Positions 15,995 to 24,954 of a stretch of 64,000 nt of DNA are shown here, in pieces (position 1 is the stretch's first letter; every line of letters begins with the position of its first letter). The translations under genes were made by a program, and so were the position numbers. The notes under the pieces are model-generated. The model worked only from the letters and a program-made list of their open reading frames with translations. It was not told the origin of the DNA and ran no database searches. Source of the DNA: ASV31 sp965229765 (lineage in GTDB: Bacteria; Pseudomonadota; Alphaproteobacteria; Rhodobacterales; Rhodobacteraceae); assembly GCA_965229765.1 (NCBI GenBank), contig CBDDJT010000003.1:1240001-1304000 (forward strand), written 5' to 3'.

Positions 15995-17023
15995 TCACAG
16001 GTCGATGTCGATCGACACCGGGAAATGATCGGATGCCTGCAACAGCGCCTCGCGCAGTTCGGGCACGCGGTAGCAGTCGGGATCATCGAACGGGTGCCAG
16101 ATGCGCCACGACGGATCACGCGTCCGCAGGTCCGGAGACACCATCACGTAGTCGAGCAACGCCTGAAGATAGCGCCTTTCTGGGTGGATATAGAACCGCG
16201 CCGTGGCGGGCGTGGCCCCGACCCGCTGGCTGAGCGCCAGCCGCGCGTGCGGATCGAAAAGCTGCGGCCCGCCTTCGTCGCCCAGCACGATTTCGACGCC
16301 AGAGCGGCCGAAGAGCTTTTCGTATTCGTCCAGTCCCGGACCGTCGTTCAGGTCGCCCAGAAGGATCAGCGCTTCGCCTGCGGCAAGGTGCCCCTCGACC
16401 CGCTGGCGCAGCCAGATGCATTGCGCCAGTTGCTTGCGCCGGTTGGCGATGGCCACGCGCATCACCTCGTCTGGCGTTTCGGCGGCGTGGGGGGCCTTGG
16501 ATTTCACGTGCACCCCGATCATCCGAAAGGCCGCACCGGTTGCGTTGGCGGTGCACGCGAGCTCAAGCGGGGGCTTGGAAAAGGTGACGATGTCGAGATC
16601 GGCGTCGATGTCGAGGTCGATGCGAAAGGCCCCGTCGAATCGCGGCGCCTCGAAGCCGCCGCTTTTCCCGGTGGGATCGCCCATCGGCTCGTGCCGGCAG
16701 GTCAGCGCATCGGGATCGTAAAGAAGGGCGATTTCCTGCTGCGTCTGGTTCTTGAACCCGTGCAGCGCGCGGCGCGCGCGCAGGTCATAGCGCGCCGCGA
16801 AATTTTCCAGCGCGCGCACGGTCGAGCGGTGGTCGTGGCTGTCGGGTGCCTCGATGATCATGACGGCGTCTGCGTCGAGCGCGGTAAAGACGATGCCCAG
16901 CGCCCCCAGCTGATCGGCGCGGGTCACGTCCTGCCGACCCGACCATTGTCCATCCTCAAGAAGGTTGTCGTGCCGGTCGAACAGGTTGGTGAACCATTCG
17001 ACGTTGTAGGTGGCGATCCGCAT
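15995..17023 (-). CDS. Endonuclease/exonuclease/phosphatase family protein
   Basis: A 342-residue member of the exonuclease III/DNase I superfamily, which hydrolyses phosphodiester or phosphomonoester bonds using a divalent metal. Motifs: IATYNVEWFTN at the N terminus, metal-binding glutamate in VMIIEAPDSHD, GVHVKSKAPH in the middle, ILLGDLNDGPG (catalytic Asp/Asn) near 220, DYVMVSP and the C-terminal SDHFPVSIDI. There is no signal peptide, so it is cytoplasmic. The start MRIATYNV at 17023 overlaps the preceding gene's stop by one base, so the two are likely co-translated. The substrate is unknown. Confidence 0.85.
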   Translation of the reverse strand: MRIATYNVEWFTNLFDRHDNLLEDGQWSGRQDVTRADQLGALGIVFTALDADAVMIIEAPDSHDHRSTVRALENFAARYDLRARRALHGFKNQTQQEIALLYDPDALTCRHEPMGDPTGKSGGFEAPRFDGAFRIDLDIDADLDIVTFSKPPLELACTANATGAAFRMIGVHVKSKAPHAAETPDEVMRVAIANRRKQLAQCIWLRQRVEGHLAAGEALILLGDLNDGPGLDEYEKLFGRSGVEIVLGDEGGPQLFDPHARLALSQRVGATPATARFYIHPERRYLQALLDYVMVSPDLRTRDPSWRIWHPFDDPDCYRVPELREALLQASDHFPVSIDIDL

Positions 17024-17703
17024 CAGGCGGCGCGCCCCGCCTGTATCTCGTCCCACGCGTGATTGATCGCCACCAGCCGCTTCTCGGCCAGTGTCACCGC
17101 CTCTTCGGGCAGGCCGCGCGCGGCCATCCTGTCGGGATGGGTTTCGCGCACCTCTGCCCGCCACACCTTGCGGATGTCATCGAGCGGCATATCGGGGCTG
17201 ACGCCCAGCACGTCATGGGGATCGGGCGCCGCGTCGGCGACGAAACGCGCGCGCAGGCTGCGGAACCGGCGCTCGTCCACGCCGACAAGTTCGGCCACCC
17301 GGTGCAGGAACTCGTCCTCGGCAGGGTGATAATCGCCATCGGCCAGCGCGATATGGAACAGCCCTTCCATCAGGTCGCACAGCACGCGATCGTTGGCCTC
17401 GAACATCCGGCCGATCCGGCGGGCGTAATCCTCGAAGCCCGCCACGTCCTGCCGGGCAAGGTTGAAGACCCGTGCGGCGTGCGCCTCGTCGCCGGGCGCG
17501 ATCCGGAAGACCTCTCGGAAGGCCGAGACCTCGTCGCGGGTGACACGCCCGTCGGCCTTGGCGATCTTGGCGCCAAGGGCCACCACGGCGATGGTGAAGG
17601 CCACGCTCATCTCCGAGGGCCGGCGGCGTTCGAACAACGCGCCCAGCCCCTCGCCCTTGGCAAGCGCGGCCAGCGCCTCGGTGATGCGGGACCAGATCGA
17701 CAT
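17023..17703 (-). CDS. TerB/DnaJ domain protein (DjlA-like)
   Basis: A 226-residue co-chaperone-like protein. Residues 30-150 form a TerB-type acidic helical domain (AFTIAVVALGAKIAKADGRV, then ADGDYHPAEDEFLHRVAEL), and residues 160-222 are a J domain: HDVLGVSPDMPLDDIRKVWR followed by the HPD motif in RETHPDRMAARG, needed to stimulate DnaK. Unlike E. coli DjlA there is no membrane anchor; an N-terminal amphipathic stretch is all that is seen. It is coupled to the downstream phosphoesterase gene. Confidence 0.87.
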   Translation of the reverse strand: MSIWSRITEALAALAKGEGLGALFERRRPSEMSVAFTIAVVALGAKIAKADGRVTRDEVSAFREVFRIAPGDEAHAARVFNLARQDVAGFEDYARRIGRMFEANDRVLCDLMEGLFHIALADGDYHPAEDEFLHRVAELVGVDERRFRSLRARFVADAAPDPHDVLGVSPDMPLDDIRKVWRAEVRETHPDRMAARGLPEEAVTLAEKRLVAINHAWDEIQAGRAA

Positions 17704-17734
17704 GGCGGCAGAGTATCGCGTAAGGCCCCGGCTG

Positions 17735-18232
17735 TCAGGGTATGGAAACCCGTTTCTGCATCAGGTGCAGGTCGAACCACCGGCCGAACTTCCAGCCGAC
17801 CTGGCCCAGCGTCACCACCTCATCATACCCCAGCCGGGCGTGAAACGCGCGTCCCGCCGGGTTGCCGGAACTGACACCCGCGAACATCATGTGCGCCCCG
17901 GCATCCCGCGCGTGATCCTCCAGCGCGGCCATCAGCCGCGGGCCGATCCCCTGCCCGCGCGCGGCAGGCGCAAGGATGATCGTGTGTTCCATCGTGCGGG
18001 CATAGCCGACGCCGCCCCGGAACTGGCCATAAAGCGCGAAGCCCGCCAGCGCGCCGCCGGTCTCGGCGACAAGGAACCCATGGCCCGCCCCGGCCTTGGC
18101 GGCGACCATGGCGGCGATCTCTCCGGGCGACTTCTCAACGGCGTTGAAGGTGATCTCGGTGTCGCGGATCACCGGGTTCCAGATCGCGGCGATCGCCTCG
18201 GCATCGCCGGCCCGCGCGGGGCGGAGCGTCAT
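17735..18232 (-). CDS. GNAT family N-acetyltransferase
   Basis: A 165-residue acetyl-CoA-dependent acyltransferase. The acetyl-CoA binding motif is IILAPAARGQGIGPRLMAAL (about residues 86-105). The phosphinothricin acetyltransferase-like features VIRDTEITFN, SSGNPAGRAFHARLGY and QVGWKFGRWFDLHLMQK place it in the Pat/MnaT-type subgroup, which acetylates the amino group of small molecules such as methionine sulfoximine or phosphinothricin. The true substrate is not evident. Its start overlaps the VOC gene stop by 4 bases. Confidence 0.85.
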   Translation of the reverse strand: MTLRPARAGDAEAIAAIWNPVIRDTEITFNAVEKSPGEIAAMVAAKAGAGHGFLVAETGGALAGFALYGQFRGGVGYARTMEHTIILAPAARGQGIGPRLMAALEDHARDAGAHMMFAGVSSGNPAGRAFHARLGYDEVVTLGQVGWKFGRWFDLHLMQKRVSIP

Positions 18233-18849
18233 GCCAGCACGCGCGGCCCGGCGGGCGTGTCGATCGTGGCGCGGATCGCCTTTTCGGGGCCGGGCAGGAT
18301 GCGCACGCGCGCGTCGGTCAGGAGCGGCGCCAGCGCGGCAGACAGAGCCACCGCCTCGGGATGCGCGATCTCCAGCCCGGCGAGCGCACAGGCCGACGGC
18401 GGCAGAAGGTCCGTCGCGTGCCTGTCCCCCTGCCATTCGATCAGCGCGGGGAAGGCGCCGTCGAAGGGCAGGATGCCGTCATCGGGCACCGCCATGCGCC
18501 AGCGCAGGTCGCCACGCTGGAAATCGATGGGCGTGCCGGTGCCGGGCGGGGCCAGCGCCAGCGCGGCGTCCAGATCGTCGCAGCGCAGGATCCAGTTGGT
18601 GATGCGCGGGGCGCCGGTGAACCGGTCGAGGTCGAACCAGCGCCGCCGCCCGGGCGGCGGCGCGGCCGGATTGACCGCGATCACCTCCATGTATTCGCCC
18701 GCGCCCAGCGACAGCAGTCGGTTGTGCGTTCCCATCAGCGGATGCTCGCCCCCGCCCGCCAGCGGCAGGCCCAGCGCGGCCTCGGCCCAGTCCGTGCCTT
18801 CGGCCAGCGTGCCCGCCGCCACCGCGAAATGATCGAATGCCGCCGCCAT
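18229..18849 (-). CDS. VOC (glyoxalase-like) family protein
   Basis: A 206-residue protein with a glyoxalase-like fold of the Glyoxalase_3 type: FDHFAVAAGTLAEGTDWAEA at the N terminus, GTHNRLLSLGAGEYMEVIAV in the middle, and repeated beta-alpha units to the end. Metal ligands may be His in FDHF and Glu in EYMEVI, but this is inference. Start chosen at 18849 (MAAAFDHF), which matches the family; extra residues to 18909 fall within palindromic repeat DNA. The 4-base overlap makes it an operon with the acetyltransferase. Confidence 0.75.
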   Translation of the reverse strand: MAAAFDHFAVAAGTLAEGTDWAEAALGLPLAGGGEHPLMGTHNRLLSLGAGEYMEVIAVNPAAPPPGRRRWFDLDRFTGAPRITNWILRCDDLDAALALAPPGTGTPIDFQRGDLRWRMAVPDDGILPFDGAFPALIEWQGDRHATDLLPPSACALAGLEIAHPEAVALSAALAPLLTDARVRILPGPEKAIRATIDTPAGPRVLA

Positions 18850-18884
18850 GCCGGTCCCCGCTGCGCCTGATGTCCGGGGCAGGA

Positions 18885-19036
18885 AACGGCCTTGCAAGGC
18901 CGTTGACAAGCGGTTTCGAAACCGCTTGCGGCGCGGGCCCGAAGGGTCCGCGCCGGCCCCGCCCGATCCCGGCAGGCGGGCGGAAAGGGAAACGGCACCG
19001 CAGGGTCGTTTCGCAAGCGGTTTCGAAACCGCTTGC
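18885..19036. terminator. Cluster of palindromes downstream of the mutase gene
   Basis: Contains perfect palindromes at 18885-18904 (AACGGCCTTG/CAAGGCCGTT), 18907-18928 (CAAGCGGTTTC/GAAACCGCTTG) and 19013-19036 (GCAAGCGGTTTC/GAAACCGCTTGC), plus imperfect dyads around 18929-18954 and 18990-19012. The 22-bp core at 18907 is repeated exactly at 19014. The block sits between the mutase stop and the VOC start, on the 3' side of a minus-strand gene, and has the same style as the proS 3' cluster. Confidence 0.7.
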
Positions 19037-19047
19037 CCGCCCCTGCC

Positions 19048-21183
19048 TCAGGCCGCCTGTGCGCGGGCCTTTCGGATCAGCGCAAGGATGTCCTCGGCCG
19101 CCTTGGGGATGTTGGTGCCCGGCCCGAAGATCGCCTTGACGCCCGCGTCATGCAGGAACTCGTAGTCCTGGTGCGGGATCACTCCGCCGCAGATCACGAT
19201 GATATCCCCGGCGCCCTGGTCCTTCAGCGCCTGGATCAGCTTGGGCGCCAGCGTCTTGTGCCCCGCTGCCTGGGACGAGATGCCGACCACGTGCACGTCG
19301 TTGTCGATGGCGTCCTGCGCGGCCTCTTCGGGGGTCTGGAACAGGGGGCCCACGTCCACGTCGAACCCGATATCGGCGAATGCCGTGGCGATCACCTTGG
19401 CGCCCCGGTCGTGGCCGTCCTGGCCCATCTTGACCACGAGCATCCGCGGGCGGCGGCCTTCGTCCTCGGCGAAGGCCTCGACCGACCGCTGGATCGCGGC
19501 AAAGCCCTCGTCGCCCTCATATGCGGCGCCATAGACCCCGGCCAGCGTCCTGACCTCGGCCCGGTGACGGCCGAACACCTTTTCCATCGCCATCGAAATC
19601 TCTCCTACCGTGGCGCGCGCCCGCGCCGCATCGACCGCAAGCGCCAGAAGGTTGCCGTTGCCCTGCGCGCCCTCTTCCAGCGCTGTCAGCGCCGCGTCAC
19701 AGGCGGCCTGATCCCGGCTGGCGCGGATCGTCTCCAGCCGCGCGACCTGGCTGGCGCGCACGGCGACGTTGTCGACATCGAGGATGTCGATCTCGTCCTC
19801 CTTCTCCAGCCGGAACTTGTTGACGCCCACGATGACCTCGTCGCCCCGGTCGACGGCGGCCTGACGGCGCGCCGCCGCCTCCTCGATGCGCAGCTTGGGC
19901 ATCCCGCTGGCCACCGCCTTGGTCATTCCGCCCATCGCGTCGACCTCGTCCATCAGTTCCTGCGCGGCCTCGATCAGGTCGGCGGTCAGCTTTTCCAGAT
20001 AGTAGGACCCGGCCAGCGGATCGACGACCCTGGTCACGCCGGTCTCGTTCTGCAGGATCAGCTGGGTGTTGCGGGCGATGCGCGACGAGAACTCGGTGGG
20101 CAGCGCGATCGCCTCGTCGAAGCTGTTGGTGTGCAGCGACTGGGTACCGCCCAGCACCGCGCTCATCGCCTCGTAGGCCGTGCGCACGATGTTGTTGTAG
20201 GGGTCCTGTTCAGCCAGCGACACGCCCGAGGTCTGGCAATGGGTCCGCAGCATCGAGCTTTGCGGCTTCTGCGGCTTGAACTCTGACATGATCTGGTGCC
20301 ACAGGAAGCGCGCGGCGCGCAGCTTGGCGGCCTCCATGAAGAAATTCATGCCGATGGCAAAGAAGAACGACAGCCGCCCGGCGAAGGCATCCACGTCCAT
20401 GCCCCGCGCCACCGCCGTCTTCACGTATTCCTTGCCGTCGGCCAGGGTGAAGGCCAGCTCCTGCACCAGGTTCGCGCCGGCCTCTTGCATGTGGTAGCCG
20501 GAAATCGAGATCGAGTTGAAACGCGGCATCTCGGCGGCGGTGTATTCGATGATGTCGGCCACGATCCGCATGCTGGGCTCTGGCGGGTAGATGTAGGTGT
20601 TGCGGACCATGAATTCCTTCAGGATGTCGTTCTGGATGGTCCCCGACAGCGCCGCGCGGTCGACGCCCTGTTCCTCTCCCGCCACGATGAAGGACGCCAG
20701 CACCGGGATCACCGCGCCGTTCATGGTCATCGACACGCTGACCTCGCCAAGCGGGATGCCGTCGAACAGGATCTTCATGTCCTCGACGCTGTCGATGGCG
20801 ACGCCGGCCTTGCCCACGTCGCCCTCGACGCGGGGGTGGTCGCTGTCATAGCCGCGGTGGGTGGCCAGGTCGAAAGCCACCGAAACGCCCTGCTGCCCGG
20901 CGGCCAGCGCCTTGCGGTAAAAGGCGTTCGACGCCTCGGCGGTGGAAAAGCCCGCGTATTGCCGGATCGTCCAGGGCCGGCCGGTATACATCGTGGCCCG
21001 CGGTCCGCGGGTGAAGGGCGCTTCGCCCGGCATCGATCCCAGGTGGGGCAGGTTCCACGCATCGCCCGCCGTATACACGGGCGCCACCTCGATCCCCTCG
21101 GGGGTGGCCCAGGTCAGGTCATCTGGGCTGCGCCCGCGCAATTCCTTCTCGGCGCGGCGTTTCCAGGCGTCCATGTCGCTCAT
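19048..21183 (-). CDS. scpA: Methylmalonyl-CoA mutase
   Basis: Adenosylcobalamin-dependent rearrangement of (R)-methylmalonyl-CoA to succinyl-CoA, the last step of propionyl-CoA assimilation. The 711 residues form a single-chain enzyme: substrate-binding TIM barrel with RPWTIRQYAGFSTAEASN near residue 70 and QTSGVSLAEQDPYNNIVRT near 325, then a C-terminal B12 domain with the lower-ligand motif DGHDRG (His591) and the GG of VICGGVIPHQDY. It lies on the same strand as pccA but is separated from it by a gene on the other strand. Homodimeric ScpA/Mcm type is expected. Confidence 0.95.
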   Translation of the reverse strand: MSDMDAWKRRAEKELRGRSPDDLTWATPEGIEVAPVYTAGDAWNLPHLGSMPGEAPFTRGPRATMYTGRPWTIRQYAGFSTAEASNAFYRKALAAGQQGVSVAFDLATHRGYDSDHPRVEGDVGKAGVAIDSVEDMKILFDGIPLGEVSVSMTMNGAVIPVLASFIVAGEEQGVDRAALSGTIQNDILKEFMVRNTYIYPPEPSMRIVADIIEYTAAEMPRFNSISISGYHMQEAGANLVQELAFTLADGKEYVKTAVARGMDVDAFAGRLSFFFAIGMNFFMEAAKLRAARFLWHQIMSEFKPQKPQSSMLRTHCQTSGVSLAEQDPYNNIVRTAYEAMSAVLGGTQSLHTNSFDEAIALPTEFSSRIARNTQLILQNETGVTRVVDPLAGSYYLEKLTADLIEAAQELMDEVDAMGGMTKAVASGMPKLRIEEAAARRQAAVDRGDEVIVGVNKFRLEKEDEIDILDVDNVAVRASQVARLETIRASRDQAACDAALTALEEGAQGNGNLLALAVDAARARATVGEISMAMEKVFGRHRAEVRTLAGVYGAAYEGDEGFAAIQRSVEAFAEDEGRRPRMLVVKMGQDGHDRGAKVIATAFADIGFDVDVGPLFQTPEEAAQDAIDNDVHVVGISSQAAGHKTLAPKLIQALKDQGAGDIIVICGGVIPHQDYEFLHDAGVKAIFGPGTNIPKAAEDILALIRKARAQAA

Positions 21184-21303
21184 CAGTCGAACCTTTCGAT
21201 CTTGTCGTCGGTTGCGAAAAAGGGCGGCAAGACCCTTTTCATTTCAATCCGGGGTTTCGATTTCCGCTCTGCTGCCCCTATATCCTTGGATGCAGGAGGA
21301 CGC

Positions 21304-21756
21304 ATGAAACCGCAGTACATCCTTGTCGTTCTGGCGATGCTCGCCAAAGGCGCCCTGGCGCAAGAAGCCACCGCCGCCGCAGAGCCGCCGGTGCCCGCGG
21401 CGCTGGCGCCGATGGACGCGACAGACCTGTCGCTAGACGACTTTCTGTGGGTCGCGCGTCCCATCGTGGTCTTTGCCGACACACCCGCGGACCCGCGCTT
21501 CCAGCAGCAGATCGAGCTCTTGCTGGCACGCTCCGAGGCGCTGGCAGACCGCGACGTGGTGATCCTTGTCGACACCGATCCCGACGCCCGGTCGGACGTG
21601 CGCACGCAACTGCGGCCAAGGGGCTTTTCGCTGGTGCTGCTGGCCAAGGACGGCACCGTGGTGCTGCGCAAGCCCTCGCCCTGGGACGTGCGCGAGATCA
21701 GCCGCGCCATCGACAAGCTGCCGCTGCGCCAGGACGAGATCAAGGCGGGCCGCTGA
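21304..21756 (+). CDS. DUF4174 domain exported protein
   Basis: A 150-residue protein with signal peptide MKPQYILVVLAMLAKGALA. The mature part matches DUF4174: DDFLWVARPIVVFADTPADP near residue 45, RDVVILVDTDPD and the C-terminal LRPRGFSLVLLAKDGTVVLR with SRAIDKLPLRQDEI. The fold is expected to be thioredoxin-like but the sequence has no CxxC. AGGAGG lies 3 bases before the ATG at 21304. It is on the plus strand between the mutase and pccA, divergent from the former and convergent with the latter (34-base gap). Confidence 0.82.
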   Translation: MKPQYILVVLAMLAKGALAQEATAAAEPPVPAALAPMDATDLSLDDFLWVARPIVVFADTPADPRFQQQIELLLARSEALADRDVVILVDTDPDARSDVRTQLRPRGFSLVLLAKDGTVVLRKPSPWDVREISRAIDKLPLRQDEIKAGR

Positions 21757-21790
21757 CCGGCCCGCGGCCCGGCTATGTCGCTCGCCGGGG

Positions 21791-23821
21791 TCACTCGAAC
21801 TCCATGATGATCTCGTCCACGCCAAGGCTGTCGCCCGGCCCGGCGTGGATCTTCACGACCACGCCCCGGCGTTCGGCGCGCAGGATGTTCTCCATCTTCA
21901 TCGCCTCGACCGTGCAAAGGTTCTGGCCCTCCTGCACCTCGGCGCCTTCCGCGACCTCGACGCGGACGATCAGGCCCGGCATCGGGCACAGAAGCAGCTT
22001 CGAGGTGTCGGGCGGCAGTTTCTCGGGCATGAGCGCGGCCAGTTCGGCGTGACGCGGGGTACGCACATGCACCTTCAGGTCCGCGCCGCGCGTGCGGATG
22101 CGGAACCCGCCGGGGATCTTGCCCGCCTTCAGCACCAGCGGCGCGCCGTCGATCTGCAACAGCGCAAGGCTTTGGCCCGGCGTCCAGTCGCTTTCGACCC
22201 GCATCGACGCACCGTCGTCAAAGCGCACGGTGGCGCCGTCGCGGTCCGCGGCGATGCTGACGGACATCGACTGGCCCTGCGCCGTCACGACCCAGTCCGC
22301 GCCCACGTGGCGTTCGTGGTTGTCCATCCGCCCCGACAGGCGCGCGCGCCGGATCTCGGCCACCCGGTGCATCGCCGCCGCCGCCGCCGCGACCCGGCGC
22401 AGCGCATCTTCAGGCAATGTCGCGCCGGCGAAACCCTCGGGGTATTCCTCGGCGATGAAGGCCGTGGTGATCTCGCCCGACACGAAGCGGGGATGGTCCA
22501 TCACCGCCGACAGGAACGGCAGGTTGTGGCCGATGCCTTCCACCTCAAAGGCGTCAAGCGCGGTACGCATTTCCTCGATCGCGTCCGCCCGTGTCGGCGC
22601 CCAGGTGCACAGCTTGGCGATCATCGGGTCGTAGAACATGCTGATCTCGCCGCCTTCGTAGACGCCGGTATCGTTGCGCACCACCGCCGGGCCAGCCGCG
22701 CCCGCAGCCGTGCCGGGCAGGTAGCCCTCGGTCTCTGCCGGCGGGCGATAGCGCGTCAGCCGCCCGATCGAAGGCAGGAAGTTGCGATAGGGATCCTCGG
22801 CATAAAGCCGGCTTTCCATCGCCCAGCCCGTCAGCGTGATGTCGTCCTGGGTCAGTGACAGCACCTCGCCACCCGCCACGCGGATCATGTGTTCCACGAG
22901 GTCCACGCCGGTAATCAGCTCCGTGACCGGGTGTTCCACCTGCAGGCGGGTGTTCATTTCAAGGAAGTAGAAGTTGCGCGCGCCATCCACGATGAACTCG
23001 ACCGTCCCGGCGCTGGCATAGCCTACGGCGCGGGCCAGCGCGCAGGCCTGCTCGCCCATCGCCTTGCGCGTCTCGGCGTCGAGGAACGGCGACGGGGCCT
23101 CTTCGATGACCTTCTGGTTGCGGCGCTGGATCGAGCATTCGCGCTCGCCCAGATAGACGCAGTTGCCATGCCCGTCGGCCAGAACCTGGATCTCGATGTG
23201 GCGCGGCTGGGTGACGAATTTCTCGATGAAGATACGGTCGTCGCCGAAACTGCTGGCCGCCTCGTTCTTCGAGGACTGAAAGCCCTCGCGCGCCTCGTCG
23301 TCGGACCAGGCGATGCGCATCCCCTTGCCGCCGCCGCCCGCGCTGGCCTTGATCATCACCGGATAGCCGACCTCGCGGCTGATCCTGACCGCGTCCTCTG
23401 CATCCTCGATCAGGCCCATGTAGCCCGGCACTGTGCTGACCCCGGCCTCCTGCGCGATCTTCTTTGACGTGATCTTGTCGCCCATCGCCTCTATCGCGCC
23501 CTGGGGCGGGCCGATGAAGGCGACACCCTCGGCGGCCAGCGCCGCGGCGAACTTCGGGTTCTCGGACAGAAAGCCATAGCCCGGATGCACCGCCTCGGCC
23601 CCGGTCTGGCGGATCGCGTCCATGATCTTGTCGATGACGATATAGGACTGGTTGGCGGGCGGCGGGCCGATGTGCACCGCCTCGTCCGCCATCGCCACAT
23701 GCAGCGCATTGCGGTCGGCGTCGGAATAGACCGCCACCGTGGCAATGCCCATCTTGCGGGCCGTCTTGATGACCCGGCAGGCGATTTCACCGCGGTTGGC
23801 GATCAGGATCTTCTTGAACAC
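21791..23821 (-). CDS. pccA: Propionyl-CoA carboxylase alpha (biotin carboxylase) subunit
   Basis: Carboxylates biotin with ATP and bicarbonate for transfer to propionyl-CoA by PccB. The 676 residues contain the biotin carboxylase domain (FKKILIANRGEIACRVIKTA at the N terminus; ATP-grasp loop KASAGGGGKGMRIAW; FLEMNTRLQVEHPVTE), a PCC-type BT linker domain (about 480-600), and the biotinyl domain with EAMKMEN near the C terminus (biotinylated Lys about 642). A GTG start at 23821 is required because the family N terminus begins there; the ORF runs further left in non-homologous sequence. Confidence 0.95.
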   Translation of the reverse strand: MFKKILIANRGEIACRVIKTARKMGIATVAVYSDADRNALHVAMADEAVHIGPPPANQSYIVIDKIMDAIRQTGAEAVHPGYGFLSENPKFAAALAAEGVAFIGPPQGAIEAMGDKITSKKIAQEAGVSTVPGYMGLIEDAEDAVRISREVGYPVMIKASAGGGGKGMRIAWSDDEAREGFQSSKNEAASSFGDDRIFIEKFVTQPRHIEIQVLADGHGNCVYLGERECSIQRRNQKVIEEAPSPFLDAETRKAMGEQACALARAVGYASAGTVEFIVDGARNFYFLEMNTRLQVEHPVTELITGVDLVEHMIRVAGGEVLSLTQDDITLTGWAMESRLYAEDPYRNFLPSIGRLTRYRPPAETEGYLPGTAAGAAGPAVVRNDTGVYEGGEISMFYDPMIAKLCTWAPTRADAIEEMRTALDAFEVEGIGHNLPFLSAVMDHPRFVSGEITTAFIAEEYPEGFAGATLPEDALRRVAAAAAAMHRVAEIRRARLSGRMDNHERHVGADWVVTAQGQSMSVSIAADRDGATVRFDDGASMRVESDWTPGQSLALLQIDGAPLVLKAGKIPGGFRIRTRGADLKVHVRTPRHAELAALMPEKLPPDTSKLLLCPMPGLIVRVEVAEGAEVQEGQNLCTVEAMKMENILRAERRGVVVKIHAGPGDSLGVDEIIMEFE

Positions 23822-24188
23822 GTCTCGTCCCTTTCGGTTCTTGCCCCGACGCGCGGGCGCGCGGGGGTCTGGAAAGTCTGGCAATGCGGGGGAAGGGCGC
23901 CGCGCGGCCCGAATGGCCGGGCACCGCTGGAAAGAGGCGGTCCGGTCCACACGGGACCAGACCAGTCTGTTGGGGAAGGGTAAGCTTCTTGGTTCTTGAA
24001 GGCAGAAGTGTTGCTGGAGGGACCTGCCTCGGCCCGAAGCCTGCCGCAGGCGGGCGCATGTTCAAACAGGGCCCCGCTGGAACCCCTGGAATGCGCCGGA
24101 AACCGCCCATTCCCGGACAGGTTGCGCCGGTTCCCGCCGATCCGCACCGGCGAAGGGCCGCCGGGCCGGGCCCTGTGCGCCCGCGCCA
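23822..24188. other. Non-coding stretch upstream of pccA
   Basis: A 367-base gap between pccA and the preceding 117-residue gene. ORFs on both strands are short, low-complexity and without family resemblance. A few small dyads are present (for example GCCTGCCGCAGGC near 24041) but no convincing promoter or operator was recognised. It may carry a separate pccA leader or promoter. Confidence 0.5.
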
Positions 24189-24542
24189 TCATTCGGGATC
24201 CTCGAACAGGTCGGGAAAGGCTGCCGCCGCAGCCGGGTAGTCGACAACCAGCTGCGCCTCGTAGTCCAGCGGATCGAACGGATCGTCCAGCGGCAGAACT
24301 TCGCGTCCGAAGAGCCAGGACAAGCGCCCGGCGTCGAGGTTGCCGCGCTCGAACGGTTCGTCGCCGAAATGCTCGATCAGCGCGGCAAGAAACGCCTCGT
24401 CCGCCTTGCGGTCGGCAGGACGGCGGTCGGCGTGACGTTCGCGCCGCTTTATCGGCGTCGCGCCCTTGGGGTTGGCCCGCCGTATGGTGAACTGGAAGTC
24501 GGTGCCGGGAAGGCGGCCCGGAAAGCCGCGATGCTTCAGCAT
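24189..24542 (-). CDS. Conserved hypothetical protein in the pcc operon
   Basis: A 117-residue basic/acidic cytoplasmic protein with no signal or membrane segment. The N terminus (MLKHRGFPGRLPGTDFQFTI) is basic, a charged linker RRERHADRRPADRKADEAF follows, and the C-terminal half is acidic and hydrophobic (DPLDYEAQLVVDYPAAAAAF). I do not recognise a domain. It lies 69 bases after the small lipoprotein gene and before pccA, all on one strand, so it probably belongs to the propionyl-CoA carboxylase operon. The start is the first ATG after GGCAGGA. Confidence 0.6.
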   Translation of the reverse strand: MLKHRGFPGRLPGTDFQFTIRRANPKGATPIKRRERHADRRPADRKADEAFLAALIEHFGDEPFERGNLDAGRLSWLFGREVLPLDDPFDPLDYEAQLVVDYPAAAAAFPDLFEDPE

Positions 24543-24611
24543 ATCCTGCCCCCCGTCACCGTGCCGGGGCGGGCGTACGGGACAGGCGTAACCGCCTGTC
24601 CCGCGCGTGTC

Positions 24612-24752
24612 TTACTTGTACTTGCCCGTGTACGCCGGCTCGATCGAAATCGGCTCGGGGTTGACGTAGACCACTTCTTCCTGCTTCGGGGCACAGGCGG
24701 CGATGAAAGCCACCAGGCTGAGGCCGAGCACGACCTTGACGCTCTTGGACAT
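24612..24752 (-). CDS. Small lipoprotein in the pcc operon
   Basis: A 46-residue ORF. It starts at the ATG at 24752, which has AGGAG at ideal distance, and begins MSKSVKVVLGLSLVAFIAAC, a textbook lipoprotein signal with the modified cysteine at position 20. The mature 27 residues (CAPKQEEVVYVNPEPISIEP, then AYTGKYK) are short and acidic to neutral. The strong ribosome-binding site, clean lipobox and position in the pcc gene run support a real gene. Role unknown. Confidence 0.75.
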   Translation of the reverse strand: MSKSVKVVLGLSLVAFIAACAPKQEEVVYVNPEPISIEPAYTGKYK

Positions 24753-24954
24753 GAAAGTCTCCTATCAGGTATCGGATCCGCCCGATTTTCCGGTCCGGAT
24801 GCCACAAAGGTACAGGTCACTGTCCCGCAACCTGATACATTCGTACATGAAACCGGCGGGATTGTGAAATCAAGTCGCCAAATGGGGCCACTTTCCCGGA
24901 TCAGTGATTCATTGCGGCAACATGGCGCAAAACAGGCGGAATGCCGCCACATGG

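Noticed and set aside
23822..24188. Short ORFs on both strands in the gap before pccA.
   Set aside because: No ribosome-binding sites of note, biased composition and no similarity to known families.
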